Assembly (NCBI GenBank): GCA_016744185.1
Contig: JADGEY010000004.1
Location: forward strand, 1-59,663
Source: Emcibacteraceae bacterium
GTDB taxonomy: Bacteria > Pseudomonadota > Alphaproteobacteria > Sphingomonadales > Emcibacteraceae
Direction of reading: 5' to 3'
DNA: 59,663 nucleotides
Shown here: in pieces, positions 42,197 through 52,401 of the stretch
Layout of the letters: each line of letters starts with the position of its first letter
Position numbering within the stretch: position 1 is the first letter of the stretch
The notes under the pieces: model-generated
Databases searched by the model: none
The model's input: the letters and a program-made list of their open reading frames with translations, nothing else
Told to the model about the DNA's origin: nothing
Made by a program: the position numbers and the translations under genes

Positions 42197-42504
42197 TGCA
42201 AATCACTCTATTTCATTATCTTACCGTGGCTGCGATGCTTTTTACCCTAGGGGTTTTTGGTATTTTTCTTAACCGTAAAAATGTGATTACGATTATGCTG
42301 TCAATCGAACTTATCCTTTTGGGGGTGAATATTAACTTGGTTGCTTTCTCTTCTCATTTAGGGGATATGACGGGGCAGGTTTTTTCACTCTTTATTTTAA
42401 CCGTTGCAGCGGCAGAAGCGGCTATTGGGCTTGCGATCTTAGTCGTTTATTTTAGAAATCGTGGCTCTATTGCGATTGATGATGCCTCTGGTATGAAGGG
42501 ATAA
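42196..42504 (+). CDS. nuoK: NADH-quinone oxidoreductase subunit K
   Basis: A 102-residue ND4L-type subunit with three membrane helices. The conserved glutamates of the proton pathway lie in [18 protein letters not shown] and in [15 protein letters not shown]. Its ATG shares the final base of nuoJ. Complete. Confidence 0.97.
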   Translation: MQITLFHYLTVAAMLFTLGVFGIFLNRKNVITIMLSIELILLGVNINLVAFSSHLGDMTGQVFSLFILTVAAAEAAIGLAILVVYFRNRGSIAIDDASGMKG

Positions 42505-42510
42505 GATAAA

Positions 42511-44496
42511 ATGATTTATAAAGTAATTGTATTCTTACCGCTAATAAGCGCACTTCTGGCAGGATTTTTTGGCTCTAAACTTGGCGATAAATTTGCCCAG
42601 TTTGTAACGGTTTCTGGACTTGTTATTTCGGCTATTCTTTCATGGTATGCCTTTATCACTGTGGGGCTTATGGGCGGTGATATGCAGTCTGTAACCGTGC
42701 TTTCATGGATCGTCTCGGGTGATTTTAATGTGAACTGGGCATTCCGAATTGATACTTTAACCGTGGTGATGCTGGTTGTTGTTAATACGGTTTCAAGTCT
42801 TGTTCATATTTATTCGATTGGCTATATGAGCCATGATCCGCATAAAGCACGTTTCATGTCCTATTTATCGCTTTTCACCTTTGCAATGCTTATGCTGGTA
42901 ACTTCCGATAATTTCATTCAAATGTTCTTTGGCTGGGAAGGGGTGGGGCTTGCGTCTTACCTTTTGATTGGCTTTTGGTATAAAAAGCCTTCTGCCTGCG
43001 CCGCAGCGATTAAAGCTTTTGTGGTTAATAGAGTGGGGGATTTTGGCTTCGCTCTTGGGATTTTTGCAATCTTTATGACTTTTGGCTCTGCGGAATTTTC
43101 GGAAGTCTTTGCAAGAGTAGGGGAATTTGAAGGCAAGAATATCCATTTCCTTGGCATGGAATTTGACCTGATTACAACAATTGCCCTTTTACTCTTTGTG
43201 GGGGCAATGGGAAAATCGGCTCAAATCGGGCTTCATACATGGCTGCCCGATGCAATGGAAGGGCCAACGCCTGTATCGGCTCTTATTCATGCGGCAACAA
43301 TGGTAACGGCGGGGGTCTTTATGGTTGCGCGCTGTTCACCGATTTTTGAATATTCAGCTTACGCCATGAATGTGGTTGCGATTGTTGGGGCAACAACAGC
43401 AATTTTTGCAGCAACGGTTGGCACGTCACAGAATGATATTAAACGGGTGGTCGCCTATTCAACATGCTCGCAGCTTGGCTATATGTTCTTTGCTCTTGGG
43501 GTTGGGGCTTATGGGGCAGCAATTTTTCATCTTTTCACTCATGCTTTTTTTAAAGCCCTCTTATTTTTAGGGGCAGGCTCGGTTATTCATGCCTCATCTG
43601 ATGAGCAGGATATGCGTAAAATGGGCGGTCTGTGGAAAAAAATCCCTCTTACATTTACCGCAATGATGATCGGAACGCTGGCATTAACGGGATTCCCTTA
43701 TTTATCGGGTTATTTTTCGAAAGATATGATTATTGAAAGTGCTTATGCGGCGGCTCATATTATAGATGCGAAGGGGCAGCTTATTATGAACGCTAATACT
43801 TCTGGCGCAAATTATGCTTTCTGGATGGGTATATTTGCGGCCTTGCTCACGTCCTTTTATTCATGGCGGCTGATTTTCATGACGTTCTTTGGTCGCAGTC
43901 GTGCGTCACAAAAAGTGCAAGACCATGTGCATGAAAGCCCGCAAATTATGCTCGTGCCTCTTTACGCTCTTAGTATTGGTGCGCTTGCAGCGGGGGGATA
44001 TTTTGCATCTTCATTCGTTGGTGAGCATTATGATGAATTTTGGCGTGAAGCTCTTTTCCTTAAAGGCGAAAATATTATGGAAGCGGCGCATCATGTCCCC
44101 GGCTGGGTTGTTGCATCGCCCTTTGTCGCAATGGTCACGGGATTTTTGATCTCTCTTTATTGCTATATCATTAATCCTGCGCTTCCTGCAAAATTTACCT
44201 CTACTTTCAAATATCTTTATAATTTTTGCTATCATAAATGGTATTTTGATGAAATTTATGACTTTTTATTCGTTCGCCCTGCGTTATCGCTCGGCAGGTT
44301 TTTTTGGAAGGTAGGGGACGAGAATGGAATTGATAAATATGGACCAAATGGCGTGGTTGCTCTTGTCGGGGCGATCGCTCAAAAATTTAAAGCCCTGCAA
44401 TCGGGTTATATCTATCATTATGCATTCGCCATGTTAATTGGTGTGGCTTTATTTGTTACGTATTTTGTCACCTATTCAAATGGCGGAGGAAATTAA
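42511..44496 (+). CDS. nuoL: NADH-quinone oxidoreductase subunit L
   Basis: A 661-residue antiporter-like subunit with about 14-16 helices, one of the proton pumping modules. Landmarks are FFGWEGVGLASYLLIGFWY with the key Glu, the broken-helix Lys region HTWLPDAMEGPTPVSALIHA, and FTHAFFKALLFLGAGSVIH. The C-terminal part, including FFWKVGDENGIDKYGPNGV, corresponds to the lateral helix that runs along the membrane arm. Intact. Confidence 0.98.
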   Translation: MIYKVIVFLPLISALLAGFFGSKLGDKFAQFVTVSGLVISAILSWYAFITVGLMGGDMQSVTVLSWIVSGDFNVNWAFRIDTLTVVMLVVVNTVSSLVHIYSIGYMSHDPHKARFMSYLSLFTFAMLMLVTSDNFIQMFFGWEGVGLASYLLIGFWYKKPSACAAAIKAFVVNRVGDFGFALGIFAIFMTFGSAEFSEVFARVGEFEGKNIHFLGMEFDLITTIALLLFVGAMGKSAQIGLHTWLPDAMEGPTPVSALIHAATMVTAGVFMVARCSPIFEYSAYAMNVVAIVGATTAIFAATVGTSQNDIKRVVAYSTCSQLGYMFFALGVGAYGAAIFHLFTHAFFKALLFLGAGSVIHASSDEQDMRKMGGLWKKIPLTFTAMMIGTLALTGFPYLSGYFSKDMIIESAYAAAHIIDAKGQLIMNANTSGANYAFWMGIFAALLTSFYSWRLIFMTFFGRSRASQKVQDHVHESPQIMLVPLYALSIGALAAGGYFASSFVGEHYDEFWREALFLKGENIMEAAHHVPGWVVASPFVAMVTGFLISLYCYIINPALPAKFTSTFKYLYNFCYHKWYFDEIYDFLFVRPALSLGRFFWKVGDENGIDKYGPNGVVALVGAIAQKFKALQSGYIYHYAFAMLIGVALFVTYFVTYSNGGGN

Positions 44497-44499
44497 ACC

Positions 44500-46005
44500 A
44501 TGGAACATCTTCCTGTTTTATCGATCATTACATTCATGCCGCTTGTGGGAGTGATTCTTATTTTAATGATTAATGCGGATAATCTTAAAAACATCCGCAA
44601 TACTGCGCTTTTAACAACGACGGCAACCTTTATTTTTTCTGTTTTTATTCTCTGGTTTGGTTTTGATCAGACGGTGGCGGATTTTCAGTTTGTTGAAAAG
44701 ACTTCATGGCTGGGCGAGAATATCAGCTATCATATGGGCGTTGACGGTATTTCAGTGCTTTTTGTTCTGCTAACAACATTTTTAATGCCTCTGGTTATTT
44801 TAACGGGCTGGAATACGATTAAGCACCGTCTTAAAGAATATATGATTGCGTTTCTTATTTTAGAGACCTTTATGATCGGGGTTTTCTGCTCGCTTGATAT
44901 TGTCTTATTCTATGTCTTTTTTGAAGCAGGTCTTATTCCTATGTTTATGATTATTGGGGTTTGGGGCGGCGCAAATAGAGTTTATGCTTCTTATAAGCTT
45001 TTTCTTTATACGCTTCTAGGTTCTGTTCTTCTGCTTCTTGGGCTGCTTTATATGTATTTTACGGCTGGAACGACAGATATTCCAGCACTGATGGACTATA
45101 ATTTTACGCCTGAAGCTCAAATGTGGCTCTGGTTTGGTTTTTTTGCATCCTTTGCGGTGAAAGTTCCCATGTGGCCTGTTCATACGTGGCTTCCCGATGC
45201 CCATGTGCAAGCACCGACCGCAGGTTCTGTTATTTTGGCTGGGATTTTGCTTAAAATGGGCGGTTATGGCTTTCTTCGTTTCTCGCTTCCTATGTTTCCA
45301 GTTGCGTCCTATGAATTTGCTGAATTTATCTTTGTTCTTTCCTGTATCGCAGTGGTCTACACATCATTGGTCGCTCTGGTGCAGAAAGATATGAAAAAAC
45401 TAATCGCCTATTCATCTGTTGCGCATATGGGTTTTGTGACCCTTGGGATTTTTGCTTTTAACATTCAAGGAATCGAAGGCTCGATTATCACAATGCTGGC
45501 TCATGGATTCGTGGCTTCCGCACTCTTCCTCTGTGTTGGGGTTATTTACGACAGACTTCATACAAGAGAGATTTCCCGTTACGGCGGACTTGTGCAAAAT
45601 ATGCCTAAATATGCTCTGGTCTTTATGTTCTTTACAATGGCTTCGGTGGGACTACCAGGTACGGCGAATTTTGTCGGGGAAGTTCTTGTACTTGCAGGGT
45701 TATTTAAGGTGAGCAGTTTTGCCGCTTTCTTTGCTCTTACGGGCGTGATTCTGGGGGCTGCTTATATGCTGTATCTTTACAGACGGGTTGTGTTTGGCGC
45801 GCTTACAAAAGATGATGTCAAAGCGATGCTTGATATGGACAAGCGTGAGATATTAATCTTTACACCGCTTGTTATCTGTACATTATGGATGGGGATTTAT
45901 CCTACTTCCTTTCTCGATTTTATGCATGTATCGGTGGAAAATCTTATTACAAATTTTAATGCTTCTATTGATGCATATCAGCTTACACTTACGGGAGATA
46001 AATAA
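44500..46005 (+). CDS. nuoM: NADH-quinone oxidoreductase subunit M
   Basis: A 501-residue antiporter-like subunit with about 14 helices. The proton-channel Glu lies in [20 protein letters not shown] and the broken-helix Lys region in [37 protein letters not shown] and [15 protein letters not shown] are family blocks. It starts 3 bases after nuoL and ends overlapping nuoN by one base. Confidence 0.98.
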   Translation: MEHLPVLSIITFMPLVGVILILMINADNLKNIRNTALLTTTATFIFSVFILWFGFDQTVADFQFVEKTSWLGENISYHMGVDGISVLFVLLTTFLMPLVILTGWNTIKHRLKEYMIAFLILETFMIGVFCSLDIVLFYVFFEAGLIPMFMIIGVWGGANRVYASYKLFLYTLLGSVLLLLGLLYMYFTAGTTDIPALMDYNFTPEAQMWLWFGFFASFAVKVPMWPVHTWLPDAHVQAPTAGSVILAGILLKMGGYGFLRFSLPMFPVASYEFAEFIFVLSCIAVVYTSLVALVQKDMKKLIAYSSVAHMGFVTLGIFAFNIQGIEGSIITMLAHGFVASALFLCVGVIYDRLHTREISRYGGLVQNMPKYALVFMFFTMASVGLPGTANFVGEVLVLAGLFKVSSFAAFFALTGVILGAAYMLYLYRRVVFGALTKDDVKAMLDMDKREILIFTPLVICTLWMGIYPTSFLDFMHVSVENLITNFNASIDAYQLTLTGDK

Positions 46006-47456
46006 TGGATAGTCTGAATCTCGCTCCTGCTTATAGTGAAATTATATTGGCTGTGGGCGCACTTGCGCTTTTAATGCTGGGGGTTTTTAAAGGCGATAAA
46101 TCTACCCGCCTTGTTTCTTGGTTATCTGTGTTCCTTATGGTTCTATGCGTTTTTATCATTGCATCTTTACCCGATGGACGCTCATTCTCTTTTGGAAATA
46201 TGTTTGTTACGGACGGCTTTACAAGCTTTATGAAAATCCTGATCTTAATTGCATCAGGCGCAGCGATTGCAATGTCGATCTCTTTCTTTGAACAAGAAAA
46301 CGCAGGGAAGTTCGAGCTTCCCATCATTATGACACTTGCGACCGTGGGCATGTTGGTTATGGTATCGGCAAATGATCTTATGACGCTTTATATGGGGTTA
46401 GAGCTTCAATCTCTTAGCCTGTACGTCCTCGCAGCATTTCGCAGAGGCAGCACTAGATCAACGGAAGCAGGGCTTAAATATTTCATTCTTGGGGCTTTGT
46501 CATCTGGAATGCTTCTATATGGATCATCTTTGATTTATGGTTTTATTGGAACAATGAATTTTACGGCAATCGCAGGGGTCTTGTCTCATACGGGAGAACA
46601 TGGACCCTCTATTGGCGTGGTGATTGGTCTGGTCTTTATTCTTTCGGGGCTTGCCTTTAAAATTTCTGCTGTGCCTTTTCATATGTGGACGCCAGATGTT
46701 TATGAAGGTGCGCCAACGCCTATCACGTCATTCTTTGCTGTTGCCCCTAAAATAGCGGCTCTTGCCCTGCTTTTAAGAGTGATAGAAGTGCCTTTTGGGA
46801 CGATGGAAGCCTCATGGAGTCAGATTATTTTCTTCATGTCTATCTTGTCAATGATTCTTGGCTCTGTCGCTGCGATCATGCAGTTTAATATTAAACGTTT
46901 GATGGCATATAGCTCTATTGGTCATATTGGTTTTGCTCTTATGGCTATGGCATCGGGCTCTGAGCTTGGCGTAAGCGGCATTCTTTATTATATGAGCATC
47001 TATCTTGTAACAAACGTCGGGGTTTTTTCCTGCATTATGGGTATGAGACGTAAAGATGGCATGACCGAAAATATTAATGATCTTGCAGGGCTTGCCAAGA
47101 GCCGTCCTGCTATGGCAGCTGCAATTGCGCTGTTTATGCTCTCTCTTGCAGGTATTCCGCCGCTTGTTGGCTTCTATGCTAAATTTTACGTTATTGGTGC
47201 AGCTGTAGCAGAAGGTCATTATGTTCTTTCTGTAATTGCCTTCATGGCTAGCGTTATCGGGGCTTTTTATTATCTTCGGATTATTAAAATTATGTATTTT
47301 GATGAAGGTGAGCCTGATTTTATTGCACAAAAATCTTTATTAATGCGGAGCGTGGCATTTGTCAGTGCGGCGGGCGTGATTTTCATGGGTTTTCCGCAAA
47401 TTTCTGCTCCTTTAAAAGAGGCGGCATCTCTTGCGGCAAAAGCTTTGCTTTCTTAA
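46005..47456 (+). CDS. nuoN: NADH-quinone oxidoreductase subunit N
   Basis: A 483-residue antiporter-like subunit, the third proton pumping module. The key Glu is in LYMGLELQSLSLYVLAAF, the broken-helix region in FHMWTPDVYEGAPTPITSF, and KRLMAYSSIGHIGFALM completes the pattern. It is the last nuo gene; birA begins within about 10 bases, as is common in this class, so birA may be part of the transcript. Confidence 0.98.
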   Translation: MDSLNLAPAYSEIILAVGALALLMLGVFKGDKSTRLVSWLSVFLMVLCVFIIASLPDGRSFSFGNMFVTDGFTSFMKILILIASGAAIAMSISFFEQENAGKFELPIIMTLATVGMLVMVSANDLMTLYMGLELQSLSLYVLAAFRRGSTRSTEAGLKYFILGALSSGMLLYGSSLIYGFIGTMNFTAIAGVLSHTGEHGPSIGVVIGLVFILSGLAFKISAVPFHMWTPDVYEGAPTPITSFFAVAPKIAALALLLRVIEVPFGTMEASWSQIIFFMSILSMILGSVAAIMQFNIKRLMAYSSIGHIGFALMAMASGSELGVSGILYYMSIYLVTNVGVFSCIMGMRRKDGMTENINDLAGLAKSRPAMAAAIALFMLSLAGIPPLVGFYAKFYVIGAAVAEGHYVLSVIAFMASVIGAFYYLRIIKIMYFDEGEPDFIAQKSLLMRSVAFVSAAGVIFMGFPQISAPLKEAASLAAKALLS

Positions 47457-47465
47457 TTTTTGGCT

Positions 47466-48239
47466 ATGGATCAGAAACAAATAAATAGTCAAATGCCTGA
47501 AGCATACCGCCTTCGGGCATTTGACGTTTTGGATAGTACAAATAAAGAAGCTATCCGTGCGGCAGAAAAAGGCGAGGCAGCTAATCTATGGATTACAGCC
47601 GAAAGCCAGAGCAGCGGAAAAGGACGTAGGGGGCGTGAATGGATTTCAAGTGAGGGTAATTTATTTTGCTCTTTATTGCTTGAGAATAAAAAAGACGCTC
47701 TTACCGCATCTCAGCTTTCATTCGTTGCTGCGCTTGCCGTATATGATACAGCGGCAGAAATTTTAGGCAGCGCAGAAGATATTCAATGTAAATGGCCGAA
47801 TGATATTTTGGTTAAAAATCAAAAAATATCAGGAATTTTATTAGAATCATCAGGCTTTGGAAATAATGCACCAGAATATATTATTATTGGAATTGGTCTA
47901 AATTTAAGCTCTTATCCAAAGGAGGCATTATATCCTGCCGTGGATTTCAAATCTTTGGGTAAAGATACCACCCCTAAAGAAGCGATAGGGATCTTGGCAA
48001 AATATATGGCAGAATATATTAGGCTTTGGCATAAAGAAGGTTTCCATCCTATTCGTAAAAAATGGCTTAAGCAGGTTAAAGGGCAGGGCAGCGAGATCAT
48101 TGTTAAGTTACCATCAGAAGAAATTATAGGATGCTTTGTTGACCTAGACCTTACAGGGGCATTAATGTTACAAACAGATACAGGGCTTAGGCTAATTACA
48201 GCAGGTGACGTTTTCTTTCCAAAGCTTGCTACAGACTAA
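47466..48239 (+). CDS. birA: Biotin--[acetyl-CoA-carboxylase] ligase
   Basis: A 257-residue enzyme that attaches biotin to carboxylase carrier proteins. It has only the catalytic and C-terminal domains, no N-terminal helix-turn-helix, so it is a group I ligase without repressor function. Motifs are LDSTNKEA, the biotinyl-AMP loop GKGRRGREW, FCSLLL, and KWPNDILV with the catalytic Lys. The start is uncertain: TTG 47460, ATG 47466 and an internal ATG at 47493 are all possible, none with a clear ribosome site; translation may depend on coupling with nuoN. Confidence 0.93.
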   Translation: MDQKQINSQMPEAYRLRAFDVLDSTNKEAIRAAEKGEAANLWITAESQSSGKGRRGREWISSEGNLFCSLLLENKKDALTASQLSFVAALAVYDTAAEILGSAEDIQCKWPNDILVKNQKISGILLESSGFGNNAPEYIIIGIGLNLSSYPKEALYPAVDFKSLGKDTTPKEAIGILAKYMAEYIRLWHKEGFHPIRKKWLKQVKGQGSEIIVKLPSEEIIGCFVDLDLTGALMLQTDTGLRLITAGDVFFPKLATD

Positions 48240-48299
48240 AGAAGAGCTTGCGACAGAATAAAAAAAGAGTTCGTAAAAAAATAATTAAAGAGATAGATC

Positions 48300-49088
48300 A
48301 TGCTATTAGCAATTGATGTTGGAAATACAAATATTGTTTTTGCCCTAAAAAATAAAGAGGCAGATAAAGATCAGCCTTTATATAAATGGCGAATTTCAAG
48401 CAAGCCTAGTAAAACGGCTGATGAATATATGGTTTGGCTGACCCAGCTTATGGCTCTTGAAAATATCACGCCAGATGTTGTGTCGGGGGCAATTATTGCA
48501 TCTGTAGTGCCTGAATGCCTTTTTCCGCTACAAAGATTATGCCGTAAGTATTTTTCCACAGAAGCTCTTATTGTAGATGATTCTCTTGAACTTGGCATTG
48601 AAGTTAAACTGCCCAACCCCAAAGAAGTTGGCGCAGATCGGCTCGTCAATGCCGTAGCGGCTCATAAAAAATACGGCGGATCATTGGTTATTATTGATTT
48701 TGGAACAGCGACTACATTTGATGTCATTGATACGAATGGAGATTATTGTGGGGGCATTATTGCACCTGGTATAAATCTCTCTGTTGATGCGCTTCATGCG
48801 GCGGCGGCAAAGCTGCCGCGGGTGGCTGTTGAAAAGCCTGCTAAAGTCATTGGAACAGACACGGTCAGCGCTATTCAATCGGGAATATATTTTGGATATA
48901 TTTCTATGATAGAAGGGTTGATTTTGCGTATTAGAGAAGAATTTGGTGCATCTGATATGGCAGTCATCGCTACAGGCGGCCTTGCTCCTTTATTTAAAGG
49001 GGCGGTAGATGTGATCGAACAAGTTGATCAAGAACTTACAATTACTGGATTATTTGATATATATGAGTTAAACAAAGATATGGGCTAG
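48300..49088 (+). CDS. coaX: Type III pantothenate kinase
   Basis: A 262-residue kinase for the first step of coenzyme A synthesis, of the CoaX type (acetate-kinase/hsp70 fold, insensitive to CoA feedback). Motifs are AIDVGNTNIVFAL (phosphate 1), KEVGADRLVNAVAAH, VIIDFGTATTFDVID (phosphate 2) and GGIIAPGINLSVDALH. An AAAGAGATAGA precedes the ATG. birA, 60 bases upstream, and rnj, 38 bases downstream, form the usual alphaproteobacterial neighbourhood. Confidence 0.96.
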   Translation: MLLAIDVGNTNIVFALKNKEADKDQPLYKWRISSKPSKTADEYMVWLTQLMALENITPDVVSGAIIASVVPECLFPLQRLCRKYFSTEALIVDDSLELGIEVKLPNPKEVGADRLVNAVAAHKKYGGSLVIIDFGTATTFDVIDTNGDYCGGIIAPGINLSVDALHAAAAKLPRVAVEKPAKVIGTDTVSAIQSGIYFGYISMIEGLILRIREEFGASDMAVIATGGLAPLFKGAVDVIEQVDQELTITGLFDIYELNKDMG

Positions 49089-49126
49089 TGTGAAGTATAT
49101 TCCTAGATGTTCCTTTGGAAAGATAG

Positions 49127-50791
49127 ATGAGCGAAATAGATAAAAATAAAGAACTCTTATTTTTACCTTTGGGGGGATCGGGTGAAATTGGAATGAATAT
49201 GAACCTTTACTGCTACGGCGGTAAATGGTTGATGGTTGATTGTGGTATTTCATTTGCAGATACGTACCTTCCTGGCATTGATATTATTATGCCTGATACA
49301 GCCTTTATTGAAAGCAAGCGGAAAAATCTCGTTGGGATTGTCATTACCCACGCCCATGAAGATCATGTGGGGGCAATTGCCTATCTTTGGCCTAAATTAA
49401 GATGCCCTATTTACGCAACTGCCTTTACGATGACACTTTTGAAATCTAAGTTAGATGAGGCTGGACTGCTTGAACAGGCGCAAATTATAGAAGTCCCTCT
49501 TGATGGAAATGTTGATATTGCCCCTTTTGGGGTAGATTTTGTCACTCTTACTCATTCAATTCCAGAGCCCAGCGCGCTTAAAATTACAACGCCAGCTGGG
49601 GTGATTTTTCATACGGGAGACTGGAAGCTTGATCCTGATCCCCTTGTAGGAAAAGCTGTTTGCCCAGATGCTTTAAAAGCCATTGGTGATGAAAGCATTC
49701 TTGCAATGGTCTGTGATTCAACCAATGTTTTTAATAAAGAACCCGCAGGGTCAGAACGTACAGTTCGGGATAATATGATCCAGATAGTGAAGGGTAAAAA
49801 GGGCAGGATTATTGCCTCAAGCTTTTCATCAAATATTGCAAGGCTTGAAACCTTGGCGAAGGTTGCTGTCGCTGCGGGGCGTACATTATGCCTTATTGGA
49901 CTATCTTTAAAACGTAATTTAGCGGCGGCGCAAAATGCGGGATACCTTCTTGATTTTCCAGATTTTTTAGATGAAGAGGCCGCGGCAAAAGTCTCTAAAG
50001 ATAAGATTTTTTATATTTGCACAGGCTGTCAAGGCGAAGCAAGGGCAGCTCTATCACGCATAGTGTCAGGGAATGCAAAATATTTAAAATTGTCTAAAGG
50101 TGATACGGTTATCTTTTCTTCAAAGATTATTCCTGGGAATGATTTACAGATTGCCCGTCTGCATAACAGCCTTGTAGAGCTTGGGGTGGAGGTGATTACA
50201 GGAAAAGAAGCCTTCATTCATGTTTCAGGGCATCCAGGACAAAAAGAATTAAAAGATATGTATGACTGGATAAGACCAGAAATATCTGTTCCCGTCCATG
50301 GTGAAATCCGCCATATGACGCATCATGCAAAATTTGCGAAATCCATAGGGATAAAACAAGCGATAGTCCCCCATAATGGATCAATGATTAGATTATCTCC
50401 CCAGCCTGCGCAAATTATTTCAGAAGTTTATAGAGGACGTTTTGCTGTAGATGGCAAATTCCTTATCAAAGATGACGATCCTGCAATTGTCAGCAGGCGG
50501 CGGATTTTATATAATGGTGCTATTATTGTATCTGTGGTGCTGGGTCATGGCTCTATCTTTGCAGCGCCGCCGCATGTGACGGCTTTGGGCGTTCCAGATG
50601 ATAAAGAAGGTGCGCTAGAAGAATATATTTCTAAGCTTGTGCAGGATGCCGTTAAAAAAATGCCTCTTTCGGTGCGCAGTGATGATAAAAAAATAGCTGA
50701 ACGTATTAGAGTGCTCGCCCGTAAAGCGGCTAAAGGCTATACAGGAAAAGGCACGGGAGCTGTCACAAGCGTTAATATTACAAGAATTTAA
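49127..50791 (+). CDS. rnj: Ribonuclease J
   Basis: A 554-residue beta-CASP metallo-beta-lactamase nuclease. The metal site is THAHEDHVGAIAYLWP (HxHxDH) with a further His in LTHSIPEP and Asp in HTGDWKLDPDP; the beta-CASP motifs include VCDSTN, ASSFSSNIAR and the conserved His in HVSGHPGQKEL and VPVHGEIRHM. In other alphaproteobacteria RNase J acts on 5' ends of RNA, ribosomal RNA among them. It sits between coaX and mce, the usual setting, and is joined to mce by a 9-base gap. Confidence 0.95.
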   Translation: MSEIDKNKELLFLPLGGSGEIGMNMNLYCYGGKWLMVDCGISFADTYLPGIDIIMPDTAFIESKRKNLVGIVITHAHEDHVGAIAYLWPKLRCPIYATAFTMTLLKSKLDEAGLLEQAQIIEVPLDGNVDIAPFGVDFVTLTHSIPEPSALKITTPAGVIFHTGDWKLDPDPLVGKAVCPDALKAIGDESILAMVCDSTNVFNKEPAGSERTVRDNMIQIVKGKKGRIIASSFSSNIARLETLAKVAVAAGRTLCLIGLSLKRNLAAAQNAGYLLDFPDFLDEEAAAKVSKDKIFYICTGCQGEARAALSRIVSGNAKYLKLSKGDTVIFSSKIIPGNDLQIARLHNSLVELGVEVITGKEAFIHVSGHPGQKELKDMYDWIRPEISVPVHGEIRHMTHHAKFAKSIGIKQAIVPHNGSMIRLSPQPAQIISEVYRGRFAVDGKFLIKDDDPAIVSRRRILYNGAIIVSVVLGHGSIFAAPPHVTALGVPDDKEGALEEYISKLVQDAVKKMPLSVRSDDKKIAERIRVLARKAAKGYTGKGTGAVTSVNITRI

Positions 50792-50800
50792 GGAAAAAGA

Positions 50801-51205
50801 ATGATTGGTGAGTTAAACCATGTTGCCATTGCTGTCCCAGACTTAAGAAAAGCAAGCCTGCAGTATAAAGATGTTTTTGGCGCAGATGTATCAGAACCGC
50901 TAGCTCTGCCCGAACATGGGGTTACAGTTGTTTTTGTTAATCTTCCCAATAGTAAGATTGAACTTTTACATCCTCTAGGCGAAGAATCATCTATAAAGAA
51001 GTTCTTAGATAAAAATCCTGCGGGTGGTATTCACCATTTATGTTTTGAAGTTGGCGATATTATGGCTGCGAGTAAAAAACTATTAAGCAAAGGTCATCGG
51101 ATTTTAGGATCAGGAAAACCTAGGATTGGTGCTCATGGTAAAGAGGTTCTTTTCCTTCACCCAAAAGATAATTTTGGTGCGCTGATTGAGTTAGAGCAAA
51201 AATAA
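50801..51205 (+). CDS. mce: Methylmalonyl-CoA epimerase
   Basis: A 134-residue glyoxalase-fold enzyme that interconverts (R)- and (S)-methylmalonyl-CoA, linking propionyl-CoA to succinyl-CoA. Metal and catalytic positions are seen in LNHVAIAVPDL, KIELLHPLG, GGIHHLCFEV and FGALIELEQ. Presence implies methylmalonyl-CoA metabolism, though no mutase gene lies in this window. Confidence 0.92.
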   Translation: MIGELNHVAIAVPDLRKASLQYKDVFGADVSEPLALPEHGVTVVFVNLPNSKIELLHPLGEESSIKKFLDKNPAGGIHHLCFEVGDIMAASKKLLSKGHRILGSGKPRIGAHGKEVLFLHPKDNFGALIELEQK

Positions 51206-51221
51206 AATTGGAAGATATAAA

Positions 51222-51464
51222 ATGAATGTTATAAATCTCTTCATTGTTTTTATGGTGAGCTGGTGGCTGATTTTCTTGATGGTGTTGCCTTTCGGGGTTA
51301 AAAATCATTATGAAGCAGGCGTTGATGGCAAGGACGGCATTGAAATGGCATCTCCCATAAAGCCTCATTTATGGAGGAAAATATGGTTAACGACTTTTTT
51401 TACTATAATTGTGACCCTTTTATTCTGGGCTATGATGGAATATGATTGGGTGAAAATTACTTAA
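51222..51464 (+). CDS. DUF1467 family small membrane protein
   Basis: An 80-residue protein with two membrane helices (about 6-23 and 53-73) around a short polar loop, PFGVKNHYEAGVDG. It matches the DUF1467 pattern, and in alphaproteobacteria such genes directly follow mce, as here. The function of the family is unknown. GGAAG precedes the ATG by 7 bases. Confidence 0.85.
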   Translation: MNVINLFIVFMVSWWLIFLMVLPFGVKNHYEAGVDGKDGIEMASPIKPHLWRKIWLTTFFTIIVTLLFWAMMEYDWVKIT

Positions 51465-51507
51465 AATAAGCTTTTTAAAAATAAAATCTTAAACTTGGAA
51501 ATAACTT

Positions 51508-52329
51508 ATGAATAAATACCTTAAAATTTTAACTGTTTTTTGTGCGTTTGGAATTTCAATCCCTGTTAGTGCAGTCTTTGTTAATGCAGATGAAAAAAAG
51601 CCAGCAAATGTAATAAAAAAACAAGATGTTAAAAAATTATTTGATCTAAACGTGAAAGAAGTAGAAAAAGGAAATATTAATGCCATTTATAATATGGGCA
51701 TTATTTTCCGTGATGGAAGCGGGGCTAAAAAAGACTTAAAAGAAGCGTTAAAATGGTTTGAAAAAGCGATGCTTCTTGGTGATAATGAAGCAAGGTTTAA
51801 TGCGGGGAAAATTTATGATCTTGGGGCAAAAAATGTAAAACAAGATTTAAAAAAAGCGGCTGAATATTATTTAAAGGCAGCTGAAGGCGGCTTTGTTTCT
51901 GCCCAGCGGGCGGTAGCATCAATGTATGCTTCTGGTGATGGAATTCAAAAAGACCCTAAAAAATCAATAAATTGGTATTTTAAAGCGGCTGGAAGCGGCG
52001 ATCATGAATCACAATATGCCGTTGGTGCTGCTTATGCAACAGGCACGGGGGTTAAGAAAAATTATGCAGAAGCTCATTATTGGTTTAATGAAGCGGCTAA
52101 TAGAGGTAATATTTTATCGCTTTATAATCTTGGAACAATGTATGCTAAAGGGCAGGGAACAAAAAAAGATCTTGTTCAAGCTCTTAAATGGTTAGAGCTT
52201 GCCAAAATCGGCGGCTATAAAAAAGCAGAAAAAAATATTGCATTTGTTAAAAAATCTTTAAAAGAGCCTGCGATTAAAGAAGCAGAACAAATGTCCAAAA
52301 TATGGCTAGCAAGATTTAGAGCTAGATAA
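51508..52329 (+). CDS. Exported Sel1-repeat protein
   Basis: A 273-residue protein with a Sec-type signal peptide (about 1-27; hydrophobic core LKILTVFCAFGISIPVSA) and five Sel1-like repeats of about 36 residues between residues 56 and 236, each with the AxYNxGxxYxxGxG-like turn followed by a DLKEALKWF-like helix. The rest is a Lys-rich C-terminal segment. Such repeats form protein-binding solenoids; periplasmic members include cell-envelope regulators. I cannot assign a function. In relatives the gene after DUF1467 is often proS, so this position is not standard. Confidence 0.88.
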   Translation: MNKYLKILTVFCAFGISIPVSAVFVNADEKKPANVIKKQDVKKLFDLNVKEVEKGNINAIYNMGIIFRDGSGAKKDLKEALKWFEKAMLLGDNEARFNAGKIYDLGAKNVKQDLKKAAEYYLKAAEGGFVSAQRAVASMYASGDGIQKDPKKSINWYFKAAGSGDHESQYAVGAAYATGTGVKKNYAEAHYWFNEAANRGNILSLYNLGTMYAKGQGTKKDLVQALKWLELAKIGGYKKAEKNIAFVKKSLKEPAIKEAEQMSKIWLARFRAR

Positions 52330-52333
52330 TATT

Positions 52334-52351
52334 TAGACCTCTTAAGGTCTA
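52334..52351. terminator. Hairpin after the Sel1 gene
   Basis: TAGACCT (52334-52340) and AGGTCTA (52345-52351) form a perfect 7-bp stem with a 4-base loop, 4 bases past the stop. No T-run follows on the plus strand, so intrinsic termination is uncertain. It lies between the Sel1 gene and the convergent tRNA-Asn. A run of seven G residues lies nearby at 52381-52387. Confidence 0.35.
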
Positions 52352-52401
52352 TAGAGAAAAATCGGAGCATTTATAAGTATGGGGGGGAAATATTTTAAAA
52401 A

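Noticed and set aside
52381-52387. Run of seven G residues as a phase-variation switch
   Set aside because: It is outside any gene and not placed between promoter elements that I can identify.
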